Origin: Hydractinia symbiolongicarpus
Taxonomy: Eukaryota; Cnidaria; Hydrozoa; Anthoathecata; Hydractiniidae
NCBI RefSeq assembly: GCF_029227915.1
Contig: NC_079881.1
Span: 12,935,501 to 12,999,500, forward strand
Reading direction: 5' to 3'
Length of the DNA stretch: 64,000 nucleotides
The number at the start of each line of letters is the position of its first letter. Positions within the stretch are counted from its first letter, which is position 1. Shown here piece by piece: positions 1 to 11,556 of the stretch. Position numbers and translations under genes: made by a program. A model generated the notes under the pieces. That model saw only the letters and a list, made by a program, of their open reading frames with translations, ran no database searches and was not told the DNA's origin.

Positions 1-221
1 AGCTCATTTCCAGGGTTGATCAGAAACACGTAGGGGTCTTTCCAGAGTGATGCCCTCTCCAAATATGTGGTATTCCACCGCACGGTGGGACATAGGATGA
101 CAATATTGTGGAAGAGCTTTTTATACTCATTTTCCAGGAAGTTCAGTACATGCTGTGTCTTGCCACAACTTGTGGGTCCTGTGAAGATAGTCGTGCATGG
201 ATCTCTTACGACATCCAACAT
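1..221 (-). CDS. Packaging ATPase, N-terminal part (Polinton P1), cut by window edge
   Basis: About 73 codons of an A32-like (FtsK/HerA class) genome-packaging ATPase, which in Polintons is thought to pump DNA into the capsid. The start codon at 221 is followed by a Walker A loop, GPTSCGKT (residues about 15-22), and then by the LCPTV and YLERASLW stretches found at the same place in the P2 copy (28,189-28,806). The frame is still open at position 1, so the Walker B part lies outside the window. The start overlaps the stop of the upstream minus-strand gene by about 16 nt, a compact layout typical of virus-like elements. The family call rests on the P-loop, the P2 match and the neighbours. Confidence 0.75.
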   Translation of the reverse strand, partial: MLDVVRDPCTTIFTGPTSCGKTQHVLNFLENEYKKLFHNIVILCPTVRWNTTYLERASLWKDPYVFLINPGNE

Positions 222-727
222 TTTATTTCAATAATTCGATCACTTTCGATCGTGAATTTTGGGGTATATTGCGGCACATGCAGAACAAATCCATACACCC
301 CGTGATTGTTTACCAAAGACCCCCGAAAGACAGGGCAGAGCTTGTTATTTTGGGTCCGGTATTCGAGGGGTAGCGAAGTATACATTAATTTTCCCCGCAG
401 GCATCGCAGTACCTTGCGGTACCTTTTGACGAGTAGTACCTTCTCCGGGCTCTCTCCGATGAGTTCGGCGTACTGGGGTATAATGCTGTATGTGAATAAG
501 GTATAGAGAAGTAGGTAATACTCATCCTGTTGAAGCCCTCTAATTTGCCTGTCAATAGCAGGGGGGTCTACCTTGTGTTCAATAACATGGTCCTTGCATT
601 TGACACCCCGCCTTGTCTTTGCTTTATCGAGGCAGCTTATACAAGTCTTTGTTCGGACATTACCCCTAATCTTGAACCTGTCTGGGGGAAGAAGTTTTTT
701 GCATCCTCTACAACGTTCGCTCTCCAT
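206..727 (-). CDS. Zinc-cysteine protein of Polinton P1, function unknown
   Basis: Intact 173-residue frame between the membrane-protein region and the ATPase of P1. The N-terminus has two CxxC pairs (CRGC at residues 6-9 and CISC at about 29-32), suggesting a small zinc-binding module. The rest is mixed and basic, with no membrane segment. I do not recognise the family. An open frame amid broken neighbours suggests a real gene of the element. It ends inside the ATPase start region, so the two were probably expressed together. I see no clear P2 counterpart. Confidence 0.6.
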   Translation of the reverse strand: MESERCRGCKKLLPPDRFKIRGNVRTKTCISCLDKAKTRRGVKCKDHVIEHKVDPPAIDRQIRGLQQDEYYLLLYTLFTYSIIPQYAELIGESPEKVLLVKRYRKVLRCLRGKLMYTSLPLEYRTQNNKLCPVFRGSLVNNHGVYGFVLHVPQYTPKFTIESDRIIEIKCWMS

Positions 728-901
728 TTAATATTGAGGTGTACGCCCTATGTGCTTTAGCAACATCAGCAATCGTTGGAGACCGGTAGGTCTCCTGGTA
801 TCTGAAGGGTGTCTTGTGGTGCACGTGTAACTCGAAGTTTTCCCGTATAACCTTCGGAGAACTGGGCCTTTATATGGTCCTGAAGTATAATTATCACTCA
901 T
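728..901 (-). CDS. Small basic protein of Polinton P1 (uncertain)
   Basis: Short frame of about 57 residues starting MSDNYTSGPYKG, rich in Arg, Thr and Pro, directly upstream of the zinc-cysteine gene and almost touching the end of the membrane-protein gene. Its placement without gaps fits a small virion or DNA-binding peptide, but nothing in the sequence proves function. It could be a chance frame. Confidence 0.35.
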   Translation of the reverse strand: MSDNYTSGPYKGPVLRRLYGKTSSYTCTTRHPSDTRRPTGLQRLLMLLKHIGRTPQY

Positions 902-1494
902 CTTTGTTATCTTTAGTCTCCTCCGCATCCTCTTTCTTCTTGCTCATATGCCTCACAGTATGGCCCGCTACAAGTAGTGGGGCTAAGAACCTCCCAATGG
1001 TACAGTACACGAGTATTCCCAAATCCGTCATGGAGTCCCAGATTATGGGGTCCTCTTCGTAACTTAATTCGTAATACGATACGTATACGTAATTCATCTA
1101 CATTGTCAATATCTACGATATTCCCAATCAAATTTGCATACAGGTTAATCACATGGGTAGTCAACGCTTTTGCTGTTTTCTCGCCTTTCTCATGAAGCTC
1201 CCGTTGTACATACTCGGTATGGACTTTATCGATCGCCTCGTCTGGAGCCTTGTCAACAGAGCCTTCTGTACACTTCTTCGGCAGGAGGTGCCCTTTGCCC
1301 TTACGTAGGGCCTCTTTCAAAGCCTGACGCTTATCGATGGGTTTCTCTATCTGCTCGTAGGTTTCCGCGGAGGTGGCTTCATCGAATACTCGTGCGATAT
1401 CAGACATCTTTATTAGTAGTCGTTTATAACGAAAAAGTACGTAGGCGATCATGGCATAGGGTATAAGTATAGCGATTAGTAGGCATATGTCCAT
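894..1494 (-). pseudogene. Polinton P1 membrane-associated protein, frameshifted
   Basis: The N-terminus carries a strong hydrophobic segment (residues 2-21, LLIAILIPYAMIAYVLF), then a charged Lys/Glu-rich middle, then a helical stretch containing LYANLIGNIVDIDNVDEL. At about 1,040-1,080 the frame changes. The natural ending is in another frame (894-1,097), where EEDPIIWDSM leads into a second hydrophobic segment, GRFLAPLLVAGH. The P2 protein at 27,617-28,046 shows the same order (EN(K/D)ELxxD, ENDPF, hydrophobic end), so this is a conserved Polinton protein. Function is unknown; a virion membrane or assembly role is inference. Confidence 0.55.
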
Positions 1495-1571
1495 TTTATT
1501 CCCCTGTAGACGTTAGGCGGTAATGCCCACAGGCAAGCGTCGTAATTTGATTGTGTTGCACGATCCGTTTG

Positions 1572-4500
1572 TCATCTGCCCGTGAGTGCTAGCTTGTTCA
1601 CCTCTTGCGTGTATACCTTTTGACCCTTGTTTTGAATTAATACCTGGCTATTGTATACGTCAACGCCCTCTTCCAGACACCGCTGATAGTCGTCGAAGGT
1701 GATGGATTTTTTCGTGACACACCTCTTCACGCCCTTTGCTTTGCGATCACCGCCCTCTTTCGTGAGACTCTCATAGGCATAGAGTTTTGCCCTGAGGGTG
1801 ATGAACTTGGTCATGATTTTTCCCGCTAATTTATCCTTCATAAGGCCTACCACCTTCTTGTTTTTCCCTATAGGAAGAGGCCTTCCATCATCTGCATCAT
1901 AGGCACTTGTGTCAAAGCGTGTTTCAACATCCTGCGCGATATCCCTATAAAAGTGCTCTGTTCGTATATGGTAAACGAAGCTGTCTGTGTCCATGTGACA
2001 TAGCTGTATTTTAGAACCATATTTTAGCTGCATATAGTCGTAGTGGAACTCGTACATGACTAGCTTTGACATGTCCAGAATGGCCTGGCCAATGTATACC
2101 GGCTTATTCATACTTATCCTCGTTTGTGACCAGCTGTATGTTGCGGTGATTGCGTATATTTTCCATGGTCTTCACGAACACGCTTAACTTCATGAGTTTG
2201 TAGAAGTCCTTTTCAAACTCGTTTTTGGCAGCCGTTTTCAGCCTCGTGTTGTGATCGATGTACCCCTTCAACCACGCCTTCTGGTTAACCGATTTTTAAT
2301 TCAAGCCCATGTTTTATAGCCTCAATTAATGCCTTGATATGCACCACATATCTACGCTTGTCCTCAAAATTTGGTACCAATTTCTCGACCTTATGGACTC
2401 GTATGCTTGTCGTCTAGTCCCTCCAGGTAATCGATATCAACCTCCAGGATATACCCATGCCTATTGTCCTCAACGAGCTTCCCGATCCGCCGTTCGGTAA
2501 AGGCCTCAACGTTTGACACCCATTTGAAGCCGTCCGTTGGCAGGTCTTGACGCATCGCCCATTCGTATAGGTTGTTGGCATCCAGATACTGCAGGTAGGA
2601 TGATTCAACCTCTGGATCGTACTGGTCTCCCATGTACCTATTGTTTGCATTGGAATACTGGTGTACAGCTTGGGTTATACCTCCTCCGATACCTTTTTCA
2701 TACATCAATAGCATGTCGAGGTCTGTAAGGAGCTGTAGCCTTATACCCGTAAATTTGAGTGCTGCCTTCCTGGCGAGACCGTGTGCGCTGTAAAAGTGTG
2801 CAGGATCAAGCTTGTAGTTCGTCAACCACACATCCCGAAATGTTTCGAAGACGTCGGCTAATAGCAGTACGTCCGTGCTGAGGTACACATTCTGGTAGTC
2901 TCCCATGGTGACGTTATCACCCTCTGGGGTAATGATATTCCCTACCTTTTTAGCATATTTCTTATCTTCATCGCTGATACCATTCATAATCAACTTGCTG
3001 TAGAACACTTCCTTGGGGGGGGGGGGAGCTCCGACTCTTCGAATCTCTGCCATCCATCCATATACTCATATGGGTACACGCCCTTACTTCGCATGAGTTG
3101 AAACGTGTCATCCTCATTGAAAAACCAACGGAGATTTTTACACTGTTTATCATCGAGGTTGCTTGCTAATTTGTCTAACGAGGATGCCATAAATCGACAG
3201 GAATCTATGAACCTCATTTCGATCTTCTTATACGTTTCACCATCACCATATCCCATACCTCCAGGGGGTACCTTGATTTTCACGTTGAAACTGATATATT
3301 TTTCAACATTTTCCGCTATACAGCCGATGTCTTGGGTGTCGTACTTCTCGCCTAATTCCTGTATGAAGAGATGAGCATCATACCCCGATAAGTTGTGGAA
3401 GATGACAAGGATGTGTCCGGGTATCTTGTATTTGAGGTTACAGCTGTTATGGGTCGCGCCTCGATACAGTCCCGTGTAGTGGCAATGGTCCAGAACTGTG
3501 CGGTTATTCTCACAGTCATCGAAAGGTTTTAGGCAGATATGGCATTCCGTGGCCTCGTTGTACTCCATTTCCAGTACCTCTGTTAGAGGCAGCCTGTCCT
3601 GCTGCGGGTAGGTATAGTAGAGACGTCTCACCTCATCCTCCAGGTTATTAACAAAGCGGGCTACACAGTTCTCACCCCTGTAGACTTTTAGGGGATGGTA
3701 CATCGCCATAGGCAAAGGTACTATAGGTGCACCAGCCGGATGGTACATGCTTGCATAGCTTTTTAGTCGTTTTGCCTCTTGCATCCTCTCCCGGGATGAG
3801 TAGACTCTCGAAATCGGCATAGATGACAAAGGGTACCTTGAATTGCTGTTGTCCATCTCTATAATATAGCCATTTTTTAGCCTCTGCTGGCATCGTAACA
3901 GCCTCGTGATCCTCGCAATATATTTAGTGCTTGTCCCTCGATTCAACTGCGGGAAAGCCCTGTAGGCAGTTTAGACAAAAATATATTGCATTCCTATTTT
4001 TCGAGGTCTCCTTGCCCAGGAGCCTCGATAAACTTTTGACGGCCGTATAATGACTCTTTTTATCATCCTTGATAAGCAATAGAGTCACCACCTTAGTACG
4101 TCCGTTGTGCACTGATCGGCGTAGGATGTTGATCTTCTTTCCCGCTATATACAAGACGTTCACCGCAATGTCAGGGTTATTCGCCTCAAATTTATATATG
4201 CTCTTGGTGCTTGTACGGAACTCTATACCCTCCCAGTTATAAAGGTCTACGTAGGCATTCAGCTTGCCGATCATTTGTGGGTCTTTCAATCTCCTCATGA
4301 TGTAACGATGCTATTATACTCCACTTGAAGCACTCCTCGTCCTCATTTTTTGGGTTAATAATGGCTTTCTTTGAGGCTATCCACTTGGGTAGTTCGATGT
4401 ACGATGAACCTCTTGTTAGTCTCAATTTGTGGAGGTCTACGTCGAGGTGTAGGATTTGAGAGATTGTAAAGCCACTCTGGCGGTAGTGCTGGATTTTCCA

Positions 4501-5376
4501 CATGTGTTTTAATCTGGGCGAACGTACCATCCAGCACGTCGTCTACGTTGCTACCCTGGAAGACTGAGATCATATTACTTTTTAAGACCTTCTCTACCTC
4601 AATATACCTATCGTTGCCCCCTCTATATTTGACGGCTTCTTCCACATAATACAGAGGGACAACTGTACCTTCGCCGACCCCATATCTTCTACCTGCAGCT
4701 CAACCAAGATTTTCACGTTGAGTCCCTTTCCTATATACCGGTCAACGTCTGCTCCTCCTATTCCGGGAATTCGGAAACTTCGAAACGTCCTGCGGATGGC
4801 ATGTTTATGTTCCTGGGGTGTAAAATCTTGCCCCGGCTGTTCATATAGATAGTCTTCCTCGGCCTCCTGTTCGACTTCGTCGGCCTTGTGTTGGCTGCCC
4901 CATTATAGATACCCATAACCTTACGGTTGAGGGCCGCATAGGTTCTCTTGACTCCCTCTTTTATAGGCTTTGGAATAGCGTCCACAAGCCAATTATAAAA
5001 GCCTTCATACCATCCCTTACAACAGAACGATTTTTCGACATCTCCTGTTTCTCGAATAGGTCCATCTCAGATGGGGGCAATACCCAGTTATGCCATTCCC
5101 TGATTTTACCCCCGATAGTTGGACGGACCTTCGCCATCTCCTGTTTCTGAAATATATCCATATCCGCTGGTACCATAGGCTTAGCTTAGGTGGCCTCCAA
5201 GCATACTGCGGTACATCCCCCGATGTTGGTTTAACGGGAACCCTTTCGGGTGCTCTCCGGGTGTATTTTTGTACATCCAATAAAGAAATCAATTCAGCCT
5301 TGCGTAGCCTATAATACCCCGTAAGTCTACGGCTTTTAGCTTCATCACGTAATTGTTTCACAGTATATGTGTTCAT
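1572..5376 (-). pseudogene. Polinton P1 protein-primed family B DNA polymerase, multiply broken
   Basis: Reading right to left: a SAP/Rho-N-like module near 5,376-5,280 (TVKQLRDEAKSRRLTGYYRL); a linker with a repeated DMD(I/L)F(Q/E)KQEM unit; an AIPKPIK region (about 4,985); an N-terminal domain with SSYIELPKWIASKKA (about 4,400); exonuclease motif I YADFES; an endonuclease VII-like zinc site CHIC...DHCHYTG...CN (about 3,540-3,420); exo II FHNLSGYDAHLF; exo III YLSTDVLLLADVF; motif A YLDANNLY; motif C DTDS (about 2,000). Breaks: frame changes near 4,600, 4,240, 3,930, 3,690 and 2,110-2,390, one at a run of 10 G near 3,020, plus an altered motif B and a probable short deletion before 2,111. 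It would replicate the Polinton by protein priming; this copy cannot encode a full enzyme as it stands. More GC-rich than P2 PolB. Confidence 0.85.
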
Positions 5377-5479
5377 TTCTTTGTTGTATGGATTTTTACT
5401 TTGTCGGAGGATTTCATTCTGCTCGACCTGGCGTGTCTTTACTGCGCATGCGTTGATTTTTGATGATGTCAGCACTCAC

Positions 5480-5829
5480 TAGGGAATCCCCCCCGCGCTA
5501 GAATTTTAACTCACTTTTGTATGATTTATGACATCATAACTCATTAGGGAATTACCCCTATTCAGCACCGCCTTTACCCTTTGAATTCCATAGCTATACA
5601 TAGTATGGTACCGCAGGGTACTGGATGATCGGGATTTGTTGTGACGTCACTGCGTACGCGCACGCGACTACGCCAGAAGGAACATTTCCCTATCTCTACA
5701 TTTGTCTCATTGAAGTAAATTTATAGCTCATGATCTACAATTTTTGTAACCCTACCCCAGGTAGCTATAGCTATTTTAGCTAGCTACGTATAACTAGCTA
5801 ACTACACAGAAATTTGATAAGCTGTTAGC
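5480..5829. other. Flank of Polinton P1, no gene seen
   Basis: A unit of about 30 bp (ATGACATCATAACTCA(C/T)TAGGGAAT type) occurs twice, near 5,460-5,490 and 5,525-5,560, followed by a CpG-rich patch (5,640-5,670) and AGCTA-rich sequence. The P1 right terminus probably lies here, but I could not fix it because the opposite end is outside the window. Confidence 0.4.
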
Positions 5830-5832
5830 ATA

Positions 5833-6970
5833 AGTAGTAGTAGTAGTAGTATTTATTTGCTGCTATATGGATTGTACAGTATATAATATATAAATATATA
5901 AATGTATATAAAGTTGTATATTAATAATAATACAAAACAAGCTAAGCAGTCAGAAGACCGACCACTAGCAAAAGCAATTCTAAAGAGGCCACCTTTAGGT
6001 ACAGTTTTAAAACTATTTTTGTTTATGTGCAATATGCAAAAAAATTAATCTTAAGTAAGGGTTGTGATTTTTTTGGAGAAATGCACGGGTAAATAATTTA
6101 AGTCTAGAAGGACTAAGTGAGGTAAGATCAATAAAATTGAAATGCTTTTGGAGAGAGTTCCAGCTTTTTATTGCTTGATAGTGATAGAATCGGTACCATA
6201 TGTTAAAGTCCTAATAGATGGTATAGAAAGAAGTTTGTAGGAGCATCTTCTAGTTGCAGAAGTATTTGGCAGATAAGTCAGATTGAAAAAAATTGTATAT
6301 ACGTAGGAGATAAGTTGTTAAGAGTTTTATACACTAAAACATTTAATGTGAAAATTATATCATCAAGGGGAGGTATATTTAGAGTATCAAAGAGTGGCTG
6401 AGAGTGGGTATAGTAATCAGAAAAAGTTATGAGGCGAACTGCAAATTTTTGTAGTTTAAAAATACAAGAGTTGAGTGGAAGATTTTGACCCCAGACTTGA
6501 GTTGCATATGATAGATGAGAGTGAAAAAGGGCAAAATATACAGTGCGTAGGGTTTTCCGAGATAAGTAATAACGTAATTCTGAGAGAATATCATTGGCTC
6601 TACGAGGTTTAAGAGCAAGGGTATAACACCCTTGCTCTTAAACTTCGATGATAGAACCAGCTTAAATTTTCATTCAAGTAAACCTCCAGGTATTTGATTG
6701 ATGATGAGAGTGAGAGACGTTTACGACCTAGTTTCAACTTGATGTCATAGTTAATTTTTTCCTGATATTTCTGAAAAGGATAACTTCTGTTTTCGTCACG
6801 TTAAGAGCTATCTTATTAGCCAGCCATTGTAGTAAGATTTTTAGATCAAGGTTAACCTTCTTTTTTATAATGCTGAGATCTTTATGAGAAAATAGGAGAC
6901 AAGTGTCATCAGCAAATAGGAAAGTTTCCGATTTAACTACTGCATCAAAGATGTCATAAAAGCTAAATGT
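5833..6970 (-). mobile_element. 5'-truncated LINE (reverse transcriptase C-terminal part)
   Basis: Minus-strand remnant of a non-LTR retrotransposon. The catalytic FADDTCLL box is at about 6,920, followed by the thumb-like stretch LDLKILLQWLANKIALNVTKTE, then at 6,620-6,430 the usual LINE C-terminal motif (LRTVYFALFHSHLSYATQVWG-like, in shifted frames). It ends with an (ACT)6 tail at 5,833-5,850. Frame breaks show it is dead. It resembles CR1/Jockey-group elements, but I cannot place it more finely by eye. It lies about 0.5 kb upstream of GFER exon 1. Confidence 0.65.
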
Positions 6971-7474
6971 AGCTGAGAAATATTCAAACGCACACACTAG
7001 GATTTCGTCTTGACCCAATGTACTGTTGTCTGCAAAGAGCTTGCACTAAAGGGGCTACGAACCGACTTCACATTCCGTATATCCCGCGCACAAATTAAAA
7101 ATCCGGCAATCGCGTTTTGCGCAATGAACAGACCAGCGTGCTTTGCTCGCTGGTTTAATATTGTAGTATATTACAAACAAATATTTCAGCAAGACTCATT
7201 CTGGATGAAAACATGACCTGTTTGAGTCTGTAAATTACATACATGCCGGAAAAATAACCATTTTTGTTTCTAGCCGCTCGACTTTCGTGTAAGTCACTAA
7301 AGTCGAAAACCAACAGCCGTTCCGTAGCCCCTTTAAGCTTGTCGCAGTTAGGGATGCCATCTTTTTATCACACGCTTCAGCCAATCATATTGTTTTATTA
7401 CATGATCGGGACGCCGATGTGTATTTACTGTATGCTAAGGTTGCGCTATAAAATTCTTCATTACCCCTTGACCA
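6971..7474 (+). promoter_or_regulatory. 5' flank of GFER, presumed promoter region
   Basis: The stretch between the LINE remnant and the GFER start codon must hold the promoter and 5' UTR if the exon call is right. No TATA box stands out. Several open frames here have no coding look. Placement is by position only. Confidence 0.3.
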
Positions 7475-7570
7475 ATGGCTGATAAAAATCAAAAGACTGA
7501 AAAACCCTGCCGTGCTTGTAGTGATTTTAAAAGTTGGACCAAGAGAATGACGGGTGCGAAAAAATCAAAT
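7475..7570 (+). CDS. GFER: GFER/ALR sulfhydryl oxidase, exon 1
   Basis: ATG at 7,475 opens a 32-codon exon ending at a GT donor (GTGAGA, 7,571). The exon encodes PCRACSDFKSWTK, the CxxC-containing stretch at the N-terminal side of GFER/ALR (Erv1 family). These flavoproteins oxidise cysteine pairs and recycle Mia40 in the mitochondrial intermembrane space. The exon ends in phase 0, matching exon 2 at 62,376. An exon break at this place, just before the ECPVD(K/R) region, is also the known layout of animal GFER as I recall it. The gene gives the window its host frame. Confidence 0.85.
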
Positions 7571-7865
7571 GTGAGAATATGTAGCTATTCTTCTTCTTTC
7601 TTTTTGTTTTTTAAGGAGTGTTTATTTTCCATGTTATTAAGGGTAGCTAGCTAGCTAAGCTAGCTATGTAATTCTGATCTGTTATACTCCACACTTCTAT
7701 TCCACAGGTCAGTGTCTTTTTGTATATAGCTAACTGTTTTGAAAGATTTTTTCTAATTACCTTTGTTTAAAAGTTGTTGCCGATAAACCAATGTTAACCT
7801 TGCACCTTATCCCAAGTTTAGTAGACGTTTCCATGTGACCCACCTCAGATTATCTTCAAATTCCA

Positions 7866-8163
7866 CTGACTGGTGGCCTTTTTGTAGACCGTCTAGACAG
7901 TGCAAAAGATCTTGGGCTCAAACTTCATTGAGTCATGCCAGAGACTATAAAAGTGTTAATCAATCCTTTCTGCTTAATGTTCAGCATGAGAATAGGATTG
8001 ATATCATAGCCGGTTGTTCAGTTGAGTGGCTGTTGTGCTTGCATGCCTTCCGTAGCTCAAATGGGAGCTTTAAATGCACTAGGACCCCCTTGGCAGGACC
8101 CTCATTGATAATAGGAACTGAAGGGACTATCCTGGATAAATATAGTAATAATAATAATAATAA
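7866..8163 (+). repeat. tRNA-derived SINE, copy 1
   Basis: About 300 bp matching the repeat at 60,741-61,023 over its whole length (shared words include GACTATAAAAGTGT, AGCATGAGAATAGGATTGAT, GGGAGCTTTAAATG, TAGGACCCCCTT). The first 70 bp look like a decayed tRNA with A-box- and B-box-like parts that are clearer in copy 2. Ends in a (TAA)n tail. A translatable frame across it is fortuitous. Orientation follows the tail. Confidence 0.75.
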
Positions 8164-8985
8164 AGTACACTCACCCCATTCCGAAATGTAAAACAAACCT
8201 AAAAAGTTCAGGTAAACTGCTTAAGGTGATTCTAAAGTTACAGCACCTTAACAATTGACAAAATTAACCCATTTTGAATGGCAGAAGCACAAAGCACTAA
8301 TTTTCAATAAGGCTGAAAATTGATACTCATGTAGTTTTCCACTCATTAGTTGTCTGAGTTTCTCAGTAATAACACATAATCATAAACAGATAAACACATC
8401 AAATGCTTGCCCAAGGCAAAGACAGTAACGCCCTTGAATGTTATGACACGCTCACAATGCCATGTACATTCATGGCCAATTATAGCGCCGTTGATTAGTG
8501 GTTATAACTTGCACTTTGTGCTTAAGACAAAGGTTTTATTTCCCTTGGTGGTAATTCAATATCGGTGAGTGAATGTTACCAGCCCTTGGTTAATCCTAGG
8601 CCATGTGAGGGAAATTAAAGAGATGGCACACTCACTGCTGTTTCAGGGGGCAATATTTCGGAAACTCAGACTGCGCTTGCCTAAACTTTTTTTTGAATTA
8701 AAACTGGGGTGAGATGCTTTAAATTGTACACATATTTTAGGCTAGCTAACCTTTATTTGGATACAGCTTTATACCCATTAAACACACTGAAACTTTAAAA
8801 CTGAGATTTGATAACAAAAATTTTATTATTTATCAATAAAATTTTTAAAAATTTTTAAAAAAAAAAATTTAAAAAAAAGTGTTTTTTTAAATCATCATTT
8901 CTATGGAAAACCTTCTACAGATATACAGTTTTCAATATTGAAATGACTTCCACCTTGATCTGTTCCAAAAATCAATATATTGTTA
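8164..8985. repeat. Interspersed repeat fragments and AT-rich sequence, no gene
   Basis: Positions 8,430-8,470 match 39,268-39,310 at roughly 85% (CTTGAATG(T/G)TATGACAC(G/A)CTCA), so a dispersed repeat passes through here. A weakly tRNA-like patch is near 8,485-8,545. At 8,820-8,890 there is a run of A and T blocks. No coding signal. Confidence 0.45.
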
Positions 8986-8989
8986 CTCT

Positions 8990-9929
8990 AGTCCCGCCAG
9001 GTAGTAATATTTTGTCCCATACATAACAGCTCTTACTTTGTAAGTTTATCATGCATAATAAATGTTTTCATTCCAAAACTTCATTGAAAACACTTTCAGG
9101 GATCCTAGGGCACATTTTGTAAAAGAAATTTTGTTTGCAAGAAAACCTAAGATAAAGAAACACACAGTTTTGTGTTACGTATAGGACAATTTTTACCACA
9201 AGATGCTCCTGCTGATGCACTTAAAATCCAAAACGGAAGCCCTACAGAACATATAAACTCTCTATTTGAATATCACACATCTGAGATACTTTATGACTGA
9301 TAGACTTACATATTTGTCAAGTCAAGGTTTTGTTATCTCAGTTAAAAATAAGTTAATTTATTGAACCAAAATTGTCCCATACGTAACATTTTAAATATAT
9401 TTTGCTTTCAAGTGCTTTTTTCAATCTAATATTGAGAGAAAATCTAACTAGTCATGATAAAAATAAATGGCTTAGAAAAGTGCCGAACAAAGTACTGTAT
9501 GTTGAGGGCTAAATCAAATTAGTTTAATCTTTCAAAATTTGAAGAATTTTTAAGGTTATTTGTCAGACAAATAGCATTTTTTATTAGTTTAGATATAAGC
9601 AATTATAACAGTCACTGAAAAAGCATGAAAAAGAACTAACTTTTTGTCTTCTTTTAAAAAAAGCGTTACGTATGGGACATTTTGTAAGGTATGGGACATC
9701 AGTCTTTAGGAAAGGGTGACAAAATACAGGCAAAATAATTTTTGACAGTAATAGGTTCTCATTGTTTGATACCATGGGGCCAATAAATAACACATGCAAT
9801 TTTACGCTTTCTGGCTTTCACCTTTAAAAAAAATACAAGTATAGGTGTTACGTATGGTGGTTAAATTCCAATTCCATAGCTTAATGCTCTGATATTTCTT
9901 ACATAGTGTAAAAGAAAAATCTTGATATT
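8990..9929. repeat. Cluster of TGTCCCATACGTAAC-like motifs, both orientations
   Basis: Motif copies at about 9,008 (forward), 9,173 (reverse), 9,368 (forward), 9,662 and 9,690 (reverse, close pair) and 9,848 (reverse, partial). One more reverse copy lies just across P2 at about 36,282. Repeated short motifs in both directions resemble the subterminal arrays of a non-autonomous DNA transposon. Polinton P2 appears to have landed inside this repeat. Confidence 0.45.
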
Positions 9930-10361
9930 AGTAGTTATAGACATGGGGGTACAAGGCCAGTTTTTGCATTGCTATAACTTGCCTCGCACACCCATGTCTA
10001 TGACACTTGTACACCTTATGGATACAAATAATTTCTATTAATTTATGGTTTATGATGATGGTAAGGAGCCGAGCAGGCTCGGGAAGTCCTCATAGGGCAT
10101 CAGAGCGCAACATGATTCCTCATCTGGTTTCTCATCTAATATAATTATTTAGGAACGCATGATGCAATGGTTCCATATGTTAGATCCACATGCTAGGACC
10201 ATAGAAGCTGGTTCCATATGTTAGATCCACATCCTAGAACCAGCATTGGACCCACATAATGGATCCAAAGAATGTAAATGGGGATCCAAAGAATGGAAAC
10301 AGGGTTGGCAAAATACGATTATTTAAACAATACCAATTCCCACATATGTTACCATTTACGT
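9930..10361 (+). repeat. P2 left terminal inverted repeat
   Basis: 432 bp, inverted match to 35,666-36,183. Shared landmarks, outside to inside: ACATGGGGGTACAAGGCCAG, GGAGCCGAGCAGGCTCGGGA, ATGGTTCCATATGTTAGATC (also repeated inside), and ACATATGTTACCATTTACG. Shorter than the right repeat by an internal gap of about 75 bp near 10,090. Confidence 0.9.
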
Positions 10362-10618
10362 CAATCCCACAAATTCAACTATTGGAACACCTGCTGCCTC
10401 ATCTTTCATTTTACTAATAATTTTCTTATTCGATGTATTATAGAATCGTGATGTTTCAGGGTAATCACTGTTGTCAAATTTTCAACCATGGGCTCTGATC
10501 AAATTCTAATACACGATGCACTTTTTAATTTTCAATCCTACATCCATATATAATTGTAAATTTCGATAGTGTAATACGCATTTCTCTTTTTTACCTAATG
10601 TTGGTATTAATTTATTTA

Positions 10619-10954
<336 letters not shown>

Positions 10955-11556
10955 TCTCGGCTTAACGTCCGTTTTCCATGGTAGCATGGGTTGTACGGGG
11001 TATATTAATGACCCTCTTCCAATCTGATCCAGACTGTGTTAGATCTAAACTCAACTTCCTCTGTATCAAGTCTGTCCTTATAACCTCCTGCCAAGTCTTT
11101 CTCGGTCTGCCTCTGGGCTTTGCCCCATGAACTATCAAGTCTCTACACTTTCTTACCCAATTATCCCCTCCATTCTTTCCAAGTGCCCCAGCCAATTCAA
11201 TCTTCTTATCTGGATAACATCTTTAATTCTACGGATACTTACCCTGCTTCTTAGCTCATCTGAACTTTTTCTGTCTCTCAGACTGGCGTTACACATCCAC
11301 CTAACCATTCTCATATCATTCCTTTCTAAACGGTCAAGATCTTCCTGCTTCACTGCCCATGTCTCACTACCGTACAACATAACACTTCTTACACAGGCCT
11401 CATACAACCTACCTTTTAACTCAATTGACAAGACTCTGCTAGTCAACAAAGAAAGTAACTCTTTGAACTTTTTCCAAGCAGAACCTATTCTGCAAGTTAC
11501 ATCACCTACTGATATATTATATTGTTCTTGGATTTTTTTACAATAGTCTGATAACA
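10955..11556 (-). mobile_element. 5'-truncated LINE, RT C-terminal region
   Basis: Minus-strand remnant of about 600 bp encoding the tail of a non-LTR reverse transcriptase: LYEACVRSVMLYGSETW (about 11,400), then RRLNWLGHLERM (about 11,180), and after a frame change GRPRKTWQEV (about 11,110). This trio of motifs is standard at the C-terminus of many animal LINEs. With its (ATG)n tail (10,619-10,954) it interrupts P2 PolB just after the LAPE stretch, so it is younger than P2. Confidence 0.8.

Noticed and set aside
5480-5830. Right terminal repeat of Polinton P1
   Set aside because: Probably nearby, but the matching left repeat is outside the window, so no boundary can be supported.
7010-7482. 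Open frames upstream of GFER exon 1
   Set aside because: Low-information composition, no motif, and they overlap the presumed promoter region.
7835-8191. 118-codon frame over the first SINE
   Set aside because: It spans a repeat and its tail; the second SINE copy does not keep the frame.
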